Numbered from the stretch's first letter, positions 1-9,098 are shown. The stretch is 64,000 nucleotides of DNA from VRUE01 sp963816785 (GCA_963816785.1 CAWFLL010000004.1:434001-498000); one strand, 5' to 3'. The notes: generated by a model not told the origin, from the sequence alone. Numbers and translations: made by a program.

Positions 1-605
1 ACCAGAAGCAGAGCCTGCTCGCTCACGCGCCGCTGGTCGTCGGGATCATCGCGATCACGACCCTCGTCATCCTCTTCCTCCTGACCGGCTCGGTGCTGCT
101 GCCGGTGAAGACGCTGGTGATGAACTCGCTGACCCTCGGGGCGACGCTCGGCATCCTCGTCCTCGCCTTCCAGGCGGGTTGGCTCGACGGGGTCCTCGAC
201 TACACCGGCCCCGCCGCGATCGAGGTGACGAGCCTGGTCTTCCTGTTCGCGGTGATCTTCGGTCTCGCCACCGACTACGCGGTGCTGGTGATGGCGCGGA
301 TCAAAGAACGACGCGACCTCGGCGACAGCAACGAAGAGGCGATCGCCACCGGGATCGCCCGCACCGGCCGCGTCATCACGGCCGCGGCGGTCGCGATCGC
401 GATCGTCTTCCTCGCGTTCGCCGTCAGCACGGTCTTCTTCGTCAAGCAGATCGCGATCGGGATGGCGGTCGGGGTGCTGATCGACGCGACGATCGTCCGC
501 GCCCTCCTCGTCCCCTCGCTGATGCGGCTGTTCGGCGAGTGGAACTGGTGGGCGCCGGCGCCGCTGCGCTGGATTCAGCGTCGCTTCGGCGTCTCCGAGG
601 CTTAG
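1..605 (+). CDS. MMPL family transporter, C-terminal part (cut by window start)
   Basis: The reading frame is open from base 3 to the TAG at 603, so this is the 3' end of a longer gene. The visible 200 residues hold several membrane helices and the MMPL/RND signature region GLATDYAVLVMARIKER, followed by a short basic cytoplasmic tail after NWWAPAPLRW. MMPL proteins are large inner-membrane exporters, often of lipids, driven by the proton gradient. A TetR regulator and a fatty-acid operon follow in the same direction, so a role in lipid or drug export is possible, but the substrate cannot be read from this fragment. A second, complete MMPL gene lies at 15931. Confidence 0.9.
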   Translation, partial: QKQSLLAHAPLVVGIIAITTLVILFLLTGSVLLPVKTLVMNSLTLGATLGILVLAFQAGWLDGVLDYTGPAAIEVTSLVFLFAVIFGLATDYAVLVMARIKERRDLGDSNEEAIATGIARTGRVITAAAVAIAIVFLAFAVSTVFFVKQIAIGMAVGVLIDATIVRALLVPSLMRLFGEWNWWAPAPLRWIQRRFGVSEA

Positions 606-792
606 GCGGGGATCCAAGGCCCCGGCCTGACCTCGGCCCCGACTGGCGGCCGCGGGGAGGATTGTGCGGCGCCCGCCCGTCGGCAGCGGTGAGATTGCAT
701 CTGGGTCCGCATAGCGGACACAAACGCAAACTCGCGCCCCGAACTCGGCTGGCCCGCAGCGGCGAGCCGACCCGCATCTCGTGTGCGATAGG

Positions 793-832
793 TCACATTA
801 CCGTTATATAAATTTATAGTCGGGTAATGTGA
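793..832. promoter_or_regulatory. Promoter and probable operator of the TetR-led fatty-acid operon
   Basis: A perfect 10-base inverted repeat, TCACATTACC at 793-802 and GGTAATGTGA at 823-832, is separated by 20 bases. The AT-rich spacer contains TATAGT at 815-820, a good -10 hexamer. The tetR start codon is at 839. A repressor bound to both arms would bracket the -10 element. The symmetry and position fit autoregulation by the TetR protein, but binding is inferred. Confidence 0.65.
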
Positions 833-838
833 AGGGCG

Positions 839-1501
839 ATGGCGGCGGCACAGACACCCCGCACCCGGCTCTCGCGGGCCGACCGGATGAAGCAGACCCT
901 GGCGGTCGCCCACGTCCTCTTCGCCGCACGCGGCTTCGCCGCGGTGACGATGGACGACATCGCGGCCGAGGTCGGGGTCACCAAGCCCCTCCTCTACAAC
1001 TACTTCGGAAACAAGGAGAGGCTCTACGTCGCCTGCATGGAACGCGCCGGCGACGCCCTCTTCGCGACGATCGAAGAATCGGTCGGCGCCAGCGCCAACC
1101 CCGGTGACGCGCTCAACGCGGGCCTGCGGGCCTTCTTCGCCTTCCTCGACGCCGACCGCGCCGCCTGGGCAGTCCTCTTCGACGAGACCCTGCCGCAGAG
1201 CGGCGAGGTGGCGGACAGGGTCGCCGACTACCGCGGCCGGATCCTCGAGCTCGTCGCCGGCTCGCTGATCGCGCAGCTGCCCGCGCGGCGGCGCGACACC
1301 GCCAGCACCGAGGTCGAGGCGCTCTCCGCCGCCCTGCTCGGCGCCGCCGAGGCGCTCGCCCGCTGGTGGCTGCGGACCGAGGCGGTCTCCGCCCAGGAAG
1401 CGGCCGAGCTCCTGATCTCGACGATCGAGCCCGGCCTGCGCGAACGCTCGGCCCCGGCCGGCAGGTCCTCCAAATCGAAATCGAAAGGTGATCCCAGGTG
1501 A
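839..1501 (+). CDS. TetR/AcrR family transcriptional regulator
   Basis: This 220-residue protein has an N-terminal TetR helix-turn-helix at about residues 15-60 (ARGFAAVTMDDIAAEVGVTK, then LLYNYFGNKERLY) and a variable helical ligand domain behind it. ATG 839 follows a GAAGGG ribosome site. The TGA overlaps the GTG of the thiolase gene (GTGA at 1498-1501), so it is the first gene of the fatty-acid operon and is probably translationally coupled to it. An inverted repeat at 793-832 is its likely operator. By analogy with FadR-type TetR proteins the ligand may be an acyl-CoA, but this is not shown by the sequence. Confidence 0.9.
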   Translation: MAAAQTPRTRLSRADRMKQTLAVAHVLFAARGFAAVTMDDIAAEVGVTKPLLYNYFGNKERLYVACMERAGDALFATIEESVGASANPGDALNAGLRAFFAFLDADRAAWAVLFDETLPQSGEVADRVADYRGRILELVAGSLIAQLPARRRDTASTEVEALSAALLGAAEALARWWLRTEAVSAQEAAELLISTIEPGLRERSAPAGRSSKSKSKGDPR

Positions 1502-2790
1502 TCGACAAGCCCCGCAGGGTCGCCGTCCTCGGCGGCAACCGGATTCCCTTCGCACGCTCGGATTCCGCCTACTCGCGCGCCTCCAACCAGGACATGCTGA
1601 CCGCGGCCCTCGACGGCCTGATCGACCGCTTCGGCCTCGAGGGCGAGGTGCTCGGCGAGGTCGCCGGCGGCGCGGTCCTCAAGCACTCCCACGATCGCGA
1701 CCTGACCCGCGAGAGCGTGCTCAGCACCCGCCTCGCCCCCGAGACCCCAGCCTACGACGTCCAGCAGGCCTGTGGAACCGGGTTGGAGACGACGATCCTG
1801 GTCGCCAACAAGATCGCCCTCGGTCAGGTCGACGCGGGCATCGCCTGCGGCGCCGACACGACCTCCGACGCCCCGCTCGGCCTCAACGAGCAGCTGCGCG
1901 AGACCCTGCTCGAGGCGAACCGGCAGCGCTCCACGACCGGCAAGCTGCGGGCGCTGACCCGGGTCCGGCCCGGTCACATCGTCCCCGCGATCCCGCGCAA
2001 CGAGGAGCCGCGGACCGGCCTCTCGATGGGTGAGCACTGCGCGATCATGGCCGCGGACTGGGGCATCGGGCGCTCCGAGCAGGACGAGCTCGCGGTCACC
2101 AGCCACCGCGCCCTCGCCACCGCCTACGAGCGGGGCTTCCTCGAGGACCTGGTCACCCCCTACCTGGGGCTGGAGCGCGACCAGAACCTGCGTCCCGACT
2201 CCGACCCGGCGAAGCTGGCGAAGCTGAAGCCGGTCTTCGGCGGCGAGGACGGGACGATGACCGCCGCCAACTCGACCCCGCTCAGCGACGGCGCCTCCGC
2301 GGTCCTGCTCGCCTCCGAGGAGTGGGCGGCCGCCCACGACCTGCCGGTCCTCGCCTACTTCACCGAGGCGCAGACGGCGGCGATCGACCACGTCCACAGG
2401 GGCGAAGGGCTGCTGATGGCGCCCGCCTACGCGATGCCGCGGATGCTCGATCGCGCCGGCGTCGGGCTCGGCGACTTCGACTACTACGAGATCCACGAGG
2501 CGTTCGCCGCCCAGGTGCTCTGCACGCTGAAGGCCTGGGAGGACCCCGAGTTCTGCAGCGAGCGGCTCGGGCGCGATGAGCCGCTCGGCGCGATCGACCG
2601 CGACAAGCTGAACGTCAACGGCGGCTCGCTGGCGGTGGGCCATCCGTTCGCCGCGACCGGCGGCCGGATCGTCGCCGGCCTCGCCAAGCAGCTGCACGAG
2701 GACGGCGCGGGGCGCGGGATGATCAGCATCTGCGCCGCCGGCGGCCAGGGCGTCGTCGCGATGCTCGAGGGGCCGGAGGGATCACGATGA
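1498..2790 (+). CDS. Acetyl-CoA acetyltransferase (thiolase), FadA2/FadI-like
   Basis: This 430-residue protein belongs to the thiolase family. It has the active-site cysteine in QQACGTGLET near residue 92, and the C-terminal GHPFAATGGR and CAAGGQGVVAML motifs that carry the catalytic His and second Cys. It would perform the last step of beta-oxidation, thiolytic release of acetyl-CoA. The length (430 rather than about 390) and internal insertions match FadI or mycobacterial FadA2 more than FadA. Start and stop both overlap neighbours (GTGA with tetR, ATGA with the reductase gene), so the operon is tightly coupled. The thiolase-FabG4-MaoC order resembles Rv0243-Rv0242c-Rv0241c of Mycobacterium tuberculosis. 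Confidence 0.92.
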   Translation: MIDKPRRVAVLGGNRIPFARSDSAYSRASNQDMLTAALDGLIDRFGLEGEVLGEVAGGAVLKHSHDRDLTRESVLSTRLAPETPAYDVQQACGTGLETTILVANKIALGQVDAGIACGADTTSDAPLGLNEQLRETLLEANRQRSTTGKLRALTRVRPGHIVPAIPRNEEPRTGLSMGEHCAIMAADWGIGRSEQDELAVTSHRALATAYERGFLEDLVTPYLGLERDQNLRPDSDPAKLAKLKPVFGGEDGTMTAANSTPLSDGASAVLLASEEWAAAHDLPVLAYFTEAQTAAIDHVHRGEGLLMAPAYAMPRMLDRAGVGLGDFDYYEIHEAFAAQVLCTLKAWEDPEFCSERLGRDEPLGAIDRDKLNVNGGSLAVGHPFAATGGRIVAGLAKQLHEDGAGRGMISICAAGGQGVVAMLEGPEGSR

Positions 2791-4112
2791 GCGACCGCTA
2801 CGCACAGCTCGTCAACGCTCCGGTCGCCTCCACCCTTGCCAAGCAGCTCGGGCTGCCGCGGCCGGTCGAGCTGGAGCGTCATACCCCCGGCGCGCCGGTG
2901 ATCTCGGGCCCGGTTCTGTCCGGCTCGGCGCCGGAGGGCGGCCTGATCAAGCAGGCGAGGGCGGTCCTCGATCAGATCGGCGTCGAAAGGGGCGGTGCCG
3001 AGGGCAAGGTCAAGGGCCTCGTCTTCGACGCATCCGGGATCTCCGACTCGACCGAGCTGGTCGAGCTGCAGCGCTTCTTCTACCCCGCCGTCGGCCGGCT
3101 CGAGCGCTGCGGCCGCGTCGTCGTGCTCGGCACCGAGCCGGGCGCGGCGGGGTCGACCCGGGCCCGCACCGCGCAGCGGGCGCTCGAGGGCTTCACCCGC
3201 TCGCTGGCGAAGGAGGTCGGCGGGCGCGGCTCGACCGTGCAGCTGGTCCTCGTCTCCCCCGGCGGCGAGGACCAGCTCGCCTCGACCCTGCGCTTCCTGC
3301 TCTCGCCCCGCTCCGCCTACGTCTCCGGGCAGGTCGTCCGGGTCGGCCCGGGGGTCGCCGAGGCACCCGAGCTCGATTGGGAGCGCCCGCTCGAGGGCAG
3401 GCGGGCCCTGGTCACCGGCGCATCGCGCGGCATCGGCGCCGCAATCGCCGAGACCCTCGCACGCGACGGCGCCCGGGTGATCGGGCTCGACATCCCCCCC
3501 GCAGCCAAGGAGCTCCGCGAGCTGACGGATCAGCTGGGCGGTGAGGCGATCGACCTCGACATCACCGGCGAGGACGCGCCTGCGCGGATCGCCGACGCCC
3601 TCGGCGAGGGCCTCGACGTCCTCGTCCACAACGCCGGGGTCACCCTCGACCGAACGATCGCGAAGATGCCGGCCGAGCGCTGGACGAAGCTGATGGAAAT
3701 CAACCTCTCGAGCGAGGAGCGGATCAACGACACCCTCCTCGACCGCGGCCTGCTCGGCGACAACGGCCGCATCGTCTGCGTCTCCTCGATGTCGGGCATC
3801 GCCGGCAACTCGGGCCAGACCAACTACGCGACGTCGAAGGCCGGCGTGATCGGGATGGTCGAAGCGACGGCGCCCGAGCTGGCCGAGCGCGGCGCCACCA
3901 TCAACGCGGTCGCGCCGGGCTTCATCGAGACGAGGATGACCGCGGCGATGCCGTTCGGGGCGCGCGAAGCGGGGCGCCGCCTGAGCAGCCTCTCCCAGGG
4001 CGGCCTGCCGGTCGACGTCGCCGAGACGATCGCCTGGTTCGCGAGCCCGGCGTCGACCGGGGTCAACGGCAACACGGTCCGCGTCTGCGGCCAGAACCTG
4101 CTGGGGGCCTAG
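2787..4112 (+). CDS. 3-oxoacyl-ACP/CoA reductase, two-domain FabG4 type
   Basis: At 441 residues this is far longer than ordinary FabG (about 250). Residues 1-205 form an N-terminal flavodoxin-like, SDR-derived domain without a catalytic triad. Residues 208-441 are a full short-chain dehydrogenase domain with TGASRGIGAAI (cofactor binding), HNAGV, and the catalytic Ser and YATSK of VSSMSGIAG...TNYATSK. This architecture is that of high-molecular-weight FabG (FabG4, Rv0242c), an NAD(H)-preferring 3-oxoacyl-CoA reductase. It would act on the hydroxyacyl/oxoacyl step between the MaoC hydratase and the thiolase on either side. Start ATG 2787 overlaps the thiolase stop. Confidence 0.9.
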   Translation: MSDRYAQLVNAPVASTLAKQLGLPRPVELERHTPGAPVISGPVLSGSAPEGGLIKQARAVLDQIGVERGGAEGKVKGLVFDASGISDSTELVELQRFFYPAVGRLERCGRVVVLGTEPGAAGSTRARTAQRALEGFTRSLAKEVGGRGSTVQLVLVSPGGEDQLASTLRFLLSPRSAYVSGQVVRVGPGVAEAPELDWERPLEGRRALVTGASRGIGAAIAETLARDGARVIGLDIPPAAKELRELTDQLGGEAIDLDITGEDAPARIADALGEGLDVLVHNAGVTLDRTIAKMPAERWTKLMEINLSSEERINDTLLDRGLLGDNGRIVCVSSMSGIAGNSGQTNYATSKAGVIGMVEATAPELAERGATINAVAPGFIETRMTAAMPFGAREAGRRLSSLSQGGLPVDVAETIAWFASPASTGVNGNTVRVCGQNLLGA

Positions 4113-5042
4113 ATGGTTGCCTCCACGACCACGCGCACGCTCGGGAGCTCGCCCAGCATCCTGCTGCTCTATGCCCGCGCCGCGGCGCCGATGATCCCCG
4201 GCGCCTCGCTGCTGCCCTTCGTCCCCGGCGGGGGCGGCGAGATCCCCGACCTCGAGCTCGAGCTCGGCGGCGTCCGCGCCGACCCCGGCGACGTCGCCGC
4301 CTACGCGAAGGTCTGCGGGTTCGCGCTCCGCGACCACCTCCCCCCCACCTACCCCCACATCCTCGCCTTCCCCCTGCAGATGGCGGTGATGGCCGACGGC
4401 AGCTTCCCGTTCGGGGCCGTGGGGCTGGTCCACATCGAGAACACGATCACCCAGCACCGGCGGATCGGGCTCGAGGAGGAGCTGAAGCTGACGGTGCGCC
4501 CGACCGGGCTCGAGCCGCACCCCCGCGGCCGGACCTTCAGCCTCATCACCGAGGCCTGGACGGGGCACCAGAAGGCCTGGGAGGAGGTCAGCACGATGCT
4601 GCGCCGCGGCGGCGGCGAGAACACCGCAGGGCGGGCGGGCGATTCGGACAGCGATCCCCAGGAGCTGGCGGTCAGCGGCGAGTGGCGCCTCGGCGGCGAC
4701 CTCGGGCGCCGCTACGCGGCGGTCTCCGGGGACCGCAACCCGATCCACTTGCACGCCTGGACCGCGAAGCCGCTCGGCTTCCAGCGGGCGATCGCGCACG
4801 GGATGTGGACCAAGGCCCGCTGCCTGGCCGCGATCGAGAGCCGCCTCCCGGACGCCTTCAGCGCCGAGGCCCGGTTCCGCAAGCCGATCTTCCTGCCGGG
4901 ACAGGTCGAGTTCCTCACCGACTCCGGGGGCGAGGAGATCGCCTTCGAGGTCCGTGACGCAAAGCGCAAGACCCCACACCTCGACGGCCGCGTCAGGCGG
5001 ATCGAGGCCAAACCGAGAACCGGAGGGAAGCAGTCCAAGTGA
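4113..5042 (+). CDS. MaoC-like (3R)-hydroxyacyl dehydratase, HtdX-like
   Basis: This 309-residue double hot-dog protein has the hydratase-2 motif in its second half, SGDRNPIHLH followed by AIAHGMWTKA (about residues 207-232), with the catalytic Asp and His. The first half is a degenerate hot dog. The family hydrates trans-2-enoyl-CoA to 3R-hydroxyacyl-CoA or the reverse. ATG 4113 directly abuts the TAG of the fabG4-like gene, and the stop overlaps the next GTG. The pairing with a two-domain FabG matches HtdX-FabG4 of mycobacteria, so the two likely act in sequence on the same acyl chain. Confidence 0.88.
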   Translation: MVASTTTRTLGSSPSILLLYARAAAPMIPGASLLPFVPGGGGEIPDLELELGGVRADPGDVAAYAKVCGFALRDHLPPTYPHILAFPLQMAVMADGSFPFGAVGLVHIENTITQHRRIGLEEELKLTVRPTGLEPHPRGRTFSLITEAWTGHQKAWEEVSTMLRRGGGENTAGRAGDSDSDPQELAVSGEWRLGGDLGRRYAAVSGDRNPIHLHAWTAKPLGFQRAIAHGMWTKARCLAAIESRLPDAFSAEARFRKPIFLPGQVEFLTDSGGEEIAFEVRDAKRKTPHLDGRVRRIEAKPRTGGKQSK

Positions 5043-6382
5043 ACGCGAACGGGAACAGCAACAGCGCCGGGGCGGCGGACCGCAGCATGGGCTTCGCACT
5101 GCGGACGCTCAACCGGCTCGCCGGCTCGAGCCTGCTCGACCGGATCGGCCTCCGCAGGCAATTCGAGCGGGCGGTCTTCACCACCACCAAGGGGGGCTTC
5201 CGCTCGGCGACGGCCGCCGGCCGCACCTTCAAGGCCGCCCAGCGGCTCGGCAAACCGGCCCGCCAGCGGACCGGAAAGAGGAAGGACCTCTTCGACCTCA
5301 CCCCCGACGACGAGCAGCAGATGTTCCAGGAGGCGGTACGCGACTTCGCCGCGGCGAAGGTCCGCCCCGCCGGGCATGCCGCCGACGCCGAGCGGTCGAC
5401 GCCGCCCGAGCTGCTGGCCCAGGCCAACGAGCTCGGGGTCAACATGCTCGGCGTCCCCGAGGAGCTGGAAGGGGTGATGGGGGAGCAGTCGGCGATCGGC
5501 AGCGTCCTGATCGGCGAGGCCCTCGCCCATGGCGACATGGGGATCGCCTACGCGGCGCTCGCCCCCGGCGCGGTCGCGACCGCGATCGGCCGCTGGGGCA
5601 CCGCCGAGCAGGAGTCCACCTACCTCCCCGCCTTCACCGGTGAGGAAACGCCCGCCGCGGCGCTGGCGGTCCTCGAGCCGGCCCCGCTCTTCAACCCGCT
5701 CGAGCTCGGCACCAGGGCCCGGCGCGAGGGCGAGGACTGGGTCCTCGACGGGGCCAAGTCCCTGCTCGCCCGGGCGACCGAGTGCGAGCTGTTCATCGTC
5801 GCGGCCGAGGCCGAGGGGCTGGGGCCGGCGCTGTTCCTGATCGAGTCCGGCGGCGACGGCCTCTCGATCGAGGACGAGCCGGCGATGGGACTGCGGCCGG
5901 CCGCCACCGGGAGGCTGCTGCTCGAGGGCGCCCGCGTCCCTGCCCGCGCGCTGATGGCCGAGGGCGAGCCCGACGCCTACGCCGAGTGCATCCACCGGGC
6001 CCGGATCGCCTGGTGCGCGCTCGCGGTCGGCACCTCCCAGGCCGTCCTCGACTACGTGATCCCGTACGTCAACGAGCGGACCGCGTTCGGCGAACCGATC
6101 TCCAACCGCCAGGGGGTCGCCTTCGCGGTCTCCGACATCGGGATCGAGACCGACGGGATGCGACTCGCCACCTACCGCGCCGCCAGCCGCGCCGACCAGG
6201 GCAAGGACTTCGGCCACGAGGCGGCCCTGGCGCGGCGGCTGAGCGCCGCGAAGGGGATGCAGATCGGGTCCGACGGCGTCCAGCTCCTCGGCGGGCACGG
6301 CTACGTCAAGGAGCACCCGGTCGAGCGCTGGTACCGAGACCTCCGCGCAGCGGGCGTGATGGAGGGCGCCCTGCTCGTCTAG
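5039..6382 (+). CDS. Acyl-CoA dehydrogenase, FadE24-like
   Basis: This 447-residue protein has an unusual N-terminal extension of about 90 residues (RTLNRLAGSSLLDRIGLRR, then a basic stretch) before the acyl-CoA dehydrogenase fold that starts near LFDLTPDDEQQMFQEAV. The C-terminal FAD-binding helices contain QLLGGHGYVKEHPVERWYRD and end in VMEGALLV, where the Glu sits about where the catalytic base is expected. It lies directly before a second acyl-CoA dehydrogenase. The pair recalls adjacent FadE24-FadE23 (Rv3139-Rv3140) of mycobacteria, suggesting a heteromeric enzyme. GTG 5039 overlaps the preceding TGA. Confidence 0.88.
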   Translation: MNANGNSNSAGAADRSMGFALRTLNRLAGSSLLDRIGLRRQFERAVFTTTKGGFRSATAAGRTFKAAQRLGKPARQRTGKRKDLFDLTPDDEQQMFQEAVRDFAAAKVRPAGHAADAERSTPPELLAQANELGVNMLGVPEELEGVMGEQSAIGSVLIGEALAHGDMGIAYAALAPGAVATAIGRWGTAEQESTYLPAFTGEETPAAALAVLEPAPLFNPLELGTRARREGEDWVLDGAKSLLARATECELFIVAAEAEGLGPALFLIESGGDGLSIEDEPAMGLRPAATGRLLLEGARVPARALMAEGEPDAYAECIHRARIAWCALAVGTSQAVLDYVIPYVNERTAFGEPISNRQGVAFAVSDIGIETDGMRLATYRAASRADQGKDFGHEAALARRLSAAKGMQIGSDGVQLLGGHGYVKEHPVERWYRDLRAAGVMEGALLV

Positions 6383-6397
6383 AGCGAAAGGCAAGAG

Positions 6398-7612
6398 ATG
6401 ATCAACCTCGAGACACCGAAGAAGTTCAAGCCCCTCGTCAGCCAGGCGCACCAGGTCGCGACCGAGGTGTTCCGGCCGATCTCGCGCAAATACGACGAGG
6501 CCGAGCACGCTTACCCGAAAGAGCTCGACATGCTCGCCTCCGTCATCGAGGGGGTGAACCAGGGCGGCGAAATCGGCGGCGCCGGCGCCGCCGGGGTCCG
6601 TCGCGACGCCAACGGCGGCAGCGAGGAGGGCAACCGCAACGGGTCCAACCTCTCGACGGTGCTGAGCGTGATCGAGCTCTGCTGGGGCGACGTCGGCCTG
6701 CTGCTCTCCCTTCCCGGCCAGGGCCTCGGCAACTCGGCGATCGCCTCGGTGGCGAGCGACGAGCAGCTCGAGCGCTACGGCGACAAATGGGCGGCGATGG
6801 CGATCACCGAGCCGGAGGCCGGCTCGGACTCGGCGGCGATCCGCACCACCGCCGAGCTCGACGGCGACGAGTACGTCCTCAACGGCGAGAAGATCTTCGT
6901 CACCTCGGGCGACCGGGCCGACCTGATCGTCGTCTGGGCATCGCTCGACCGCTCCAAGGGGCGGGCGGCGATCAAGTCGTTCATCGTCGAGCGCGACAAT
7001 CCCGGCCTCAAGCTCGACCGGCTCGAGCACAAGCTCGGGATCCGCGGCTCGGACACCGCCAACTTCACCCTGCAGGACTGCCGGGTGCCGAAGGAGGCGC
7101 TGCTCGGCAGCCCCGAGATCGACACCAAGCAGGGGTTCGGCGGCGCGATGCAGACCTTCGACAACACGCGGCCGCTGGTCGCCGCGATGGCGGTCGGGGT
7201 CACCCGCGCCGCCCTCGAGGAGACCCGCGCGCGGCTCGCCGAGGCCGGCGTCGAGATCGACGATGCGATCCCGGCGCTGTCGCAGTCGGCGGCGGCGGCC
7301 CGCTTCCTCGAGATGGAGGCCGACTACGAGGCGGCGCGCCTACTGACCATGCAGGCCGCCTGGATGGCCGACAACTCGCGGCCGAACTCGCTCCAGGCAT
7401 CGATGGCGAAGGCCAAGGCCGGGCGCACCTGCGTCGACGTGACGCTCGGCTGCGTCGAGCTCTGCGGCAGCGTCGGCTACGGCGAGAACAGCCTGCTCGA
7501 GAAGTGGGCGCGCGACGCGAAGATCCTCGACATCTTCGAGGGCACCCAGCAGATCCAGCTGCTGATCGTCGCCCGCCAGCTGCTCGGCAAGTCCTCCTCG
7601 GAACTGCGCTAG
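6398..7612 (+). CDS. Acyl-CoA dehydrogenase, FadE23-like
   Basis: This 404-residue flavoprotein has standard acyl-CoA dehydrogenase signatures: AMAITEPEAGSDSAAI, NGEKIFVTSGDRAD, KLGIRGSDTANF, and near the C-terminus the catalytic glutamate in ILDIFEGTQQIQ. It begins MINLETPKKFKPLVSQAHQV and has ISRKYDEAEHAYPKELD, closely resembling what I recall of mycobacterial FadE23. It follows the FadE24-like gene by 15 bases with a GAAAGGCAAGAG ribosome site. It would oxidise acyl-CoA to trans-2-enoyl-CoA, passing electrons to an electron-transfer flavoprotein not seen in this window. Confidence 0.92.
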   Translation: MINLETPKKFKPLVSQAHQVATEVFRPISRKYDEAEHAYPKELDMLASVIEGVNQGGEIGGAGAAGVRRDANGGSEEGNRNGSNLSTVLSVIELCWGDVGLLLSLPGQGLGNSAIASVASDEQLERYGDKWAAMAITEPEAGSDSAAIRTTAELDGDEYVLNGEKIFVTSGDRADLIVVWASLDRSKGRAAIKSFIVERDNPGLKLDRLEHKLGIRGSDTANFTLQDCRVPKEALLGSPEIDTKQGFGGAMQTFDNTRPLVAAMAVGVTRAALEETRARLAEAGVEIDDAIPALSQSAAAARFLEMEADYEAARLLTMQAAWMADNSRPNSLQASMAKAKAGRTCVDVTLGCVELCGSVGYGENSLLEKWARDAKILDIFEGTQQIQLLIVARQLLGKSSSELR

Positions 7613-7640
7613 CGGACGGCGCTGCGGCAGACTGCCGCCC

Positions 7641-9089
7641 GTGAACTTCATCGAGGACGTCGTCGAAGCGTTCCCGGCGGCCCGGCCGGCGCTGATCGAG
7701 GTCGACGCGCAGGGAGAGACGCGGGTCCACCACTTCGGCGAGCTGTTCGCCCGCTCGGCCGGCCTCTCGGGCGCGTTCGCCGCCCGCGGCGTCGGGCGCG
7801 GCGACGTCGTGATGACGCTCATCGGCAGCCGGGTCGAGTGGGTGCTGGCGCTGCTCGCCTGCTGGCGGATGGGCGCCGTCGCCCTCCCCTGCAACCCGCA
7901 GCTGCGCCGCAAGGACCTCGAGCTGCGGGCCGCGGCCGCGGGCCCGAAGCTGGCGGTGGCCGAGGAGCGGTGCCTGGGCGAGCTGCCCGACGGGATCCCC
8001 TATATGGACATGACGGAGCTGGCGCGGATCCTCGACGAGGACCTCGCGCAGGAGACGCCCGCCGCCGCCGCGCGCCTCGCCCCCGGCGACCCGGCGGCGA
8101 TCGTCTTCACCTCGGGCACGACAGGGGACCCGCGCGGGGTCGTCTACCCGCAGCGCTACCTCGGCGGCCAGCGGCTCCAGGCCGAGCACTGGTTCGGGTC
8201 CCGCCCCGGGGAGGTCGCCTGGTGCACGGCGGCGCCGGGCTGGTCGAAGTCGACCCGCAACGCCTTCGTCGCCCCCTGGCTGACCGGCGCCGTCGCCGTC
8301 CTCCACGACGGCCGCTTCGAGCCCGCCGAGCGACTGCGCCTCTGCGAGGAGCTCGGCGTCAACGTCCTCTGCCAGGCGCCGACCGAGTTCCGGATGCTGG
8401 CGAAGCGGGCAGAGCTGGCGCCGATCCCCTCGCTGCGCCGTCTCGTCTCCGCCGGGGAGCCGATCGAGCCGGAGACGATCCGCCTCTTCCGCGTACGGCT
8501 CGCCCTGCCGATAGGAGACGGCTACGGCCAGACCGAGACCGGCCCGGTGACCGGAATGCGCCCGGACGAGGACGACCCGGCCCGTGACGGCTCGATGGGC
8601 CGGCCGCTGCCGGGGCTCGAGACGCGGGTCCTCGACGGCGAGCTGCACCTGAAGGCGTCGACCTCGGAGACCTTCTTCGACCACTACCTCGACGGCGAGC
8701 GCTTCGAGGGCGAGTGGTGGCCGACGGGCGACCTCGTCCGCGAGGACGAGGACGGCTACCTCTGGTTCGAGGGGCGCGACGATGACCTGATCCTCTCCTC
8801 GGGGTACCGGATCGGCCCGTTCGAGGTCGAGTCGGCGCTTGTCACCCACCCGGCGGTGACCGAGGCGGCGGCTGTCGCCGCCCCCGACCCCGAGCGGGGA
8901 TCTGTGGTCCGGGCGATCGTCGTCCTCGGCCCGGGCAATGAAGCCTCGGGGGACCTCGCCCGCGAGCTGCAGGAGCACGTCAAAGCTCAGACCGCCCCCT
9001 ACAAGTACCCGCGGATCGTCGAGTTCGCCACCGAGCTGCCGAAGACCAACAGCGGCAAGATCAGGCGGGGCGAGCTACGCCGTAGCTAG
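7641..9089 (+). CDS. AMP-binding acyl-CoA synthetase
   Basis: This 482-residue member of the ANL superfamily has the P-loop VFTSGTTGDPRG (about residues 155-166), GYGQTETGP, the hinge region PTGDLVREDEDGYLWFEGRDDDLI, and the C-terminal catalytic lysine in LPKTNSGKIRRGEL. It adenylates a carboxylic acid and transfers the acyl group to CoA, and so feeds the upstream beta-oxidation enzymes. It is shorter than acetyl-CoA synthetase (about 650) and nearest in layout to medium-chain or aryl acyl-CoA ligases. GTG 7641 has no clear ribosome site; CAGACT at 7628-7633, seven bases before it, could be a -10 box for an internal leaderless promoter. Confidence 0.9.
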   Translation: MNFIEDVVEAFPAARPALIEVDAQGETRVHHFGELFARSAGLSGAFAARGVGRGDVVMTLIGSRVEWVLALLACWRMGAVALPCNPQLRRKDLELRAAAAGPKLAVAEERCLGELPDGIPYMDMTELARILDEDLAQETPAAAARLAPGDPAAIVFTSGTTGDPRGVVYPQRYLGGQRLQAEHWFGSRPGEVAWCTAAPGWSKSTRNAFVAPWLTGAVAVLHDGRFEPAERLRLCEELGVNVLCQAPTEFRMLAKRAELAPIPSLRRLVSAGEPIEPETIRLFRVRLALPIGDGYGQTETGPVTGMRPDEDDPARDGSMGRPLPGLETRVLDGELHLKASTSETFFDHYLDGERFEGEWWPTGDLVREDEDGYLWFEGRDDDLILSSGYRIGPFEVESALVTHPAVTEAAAVAAPDPERGSVVRAIVVLGPGNEASGDLARELQEHVKAQTAPYKYPRIVEFATELPKTNSGKIRRGELRRS

Positions 9090-9098
9090 TCTGCCCGT

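Noticed and set aside
2484..7030. Very long minus-strand open frames opposite the fatty-acid operon
   Set aside because: They mirror the third-base GC bias of the plus-strand genes, are rich in Arg, Gly and Asp without domains, and the plus-strand proteins are clearly real.
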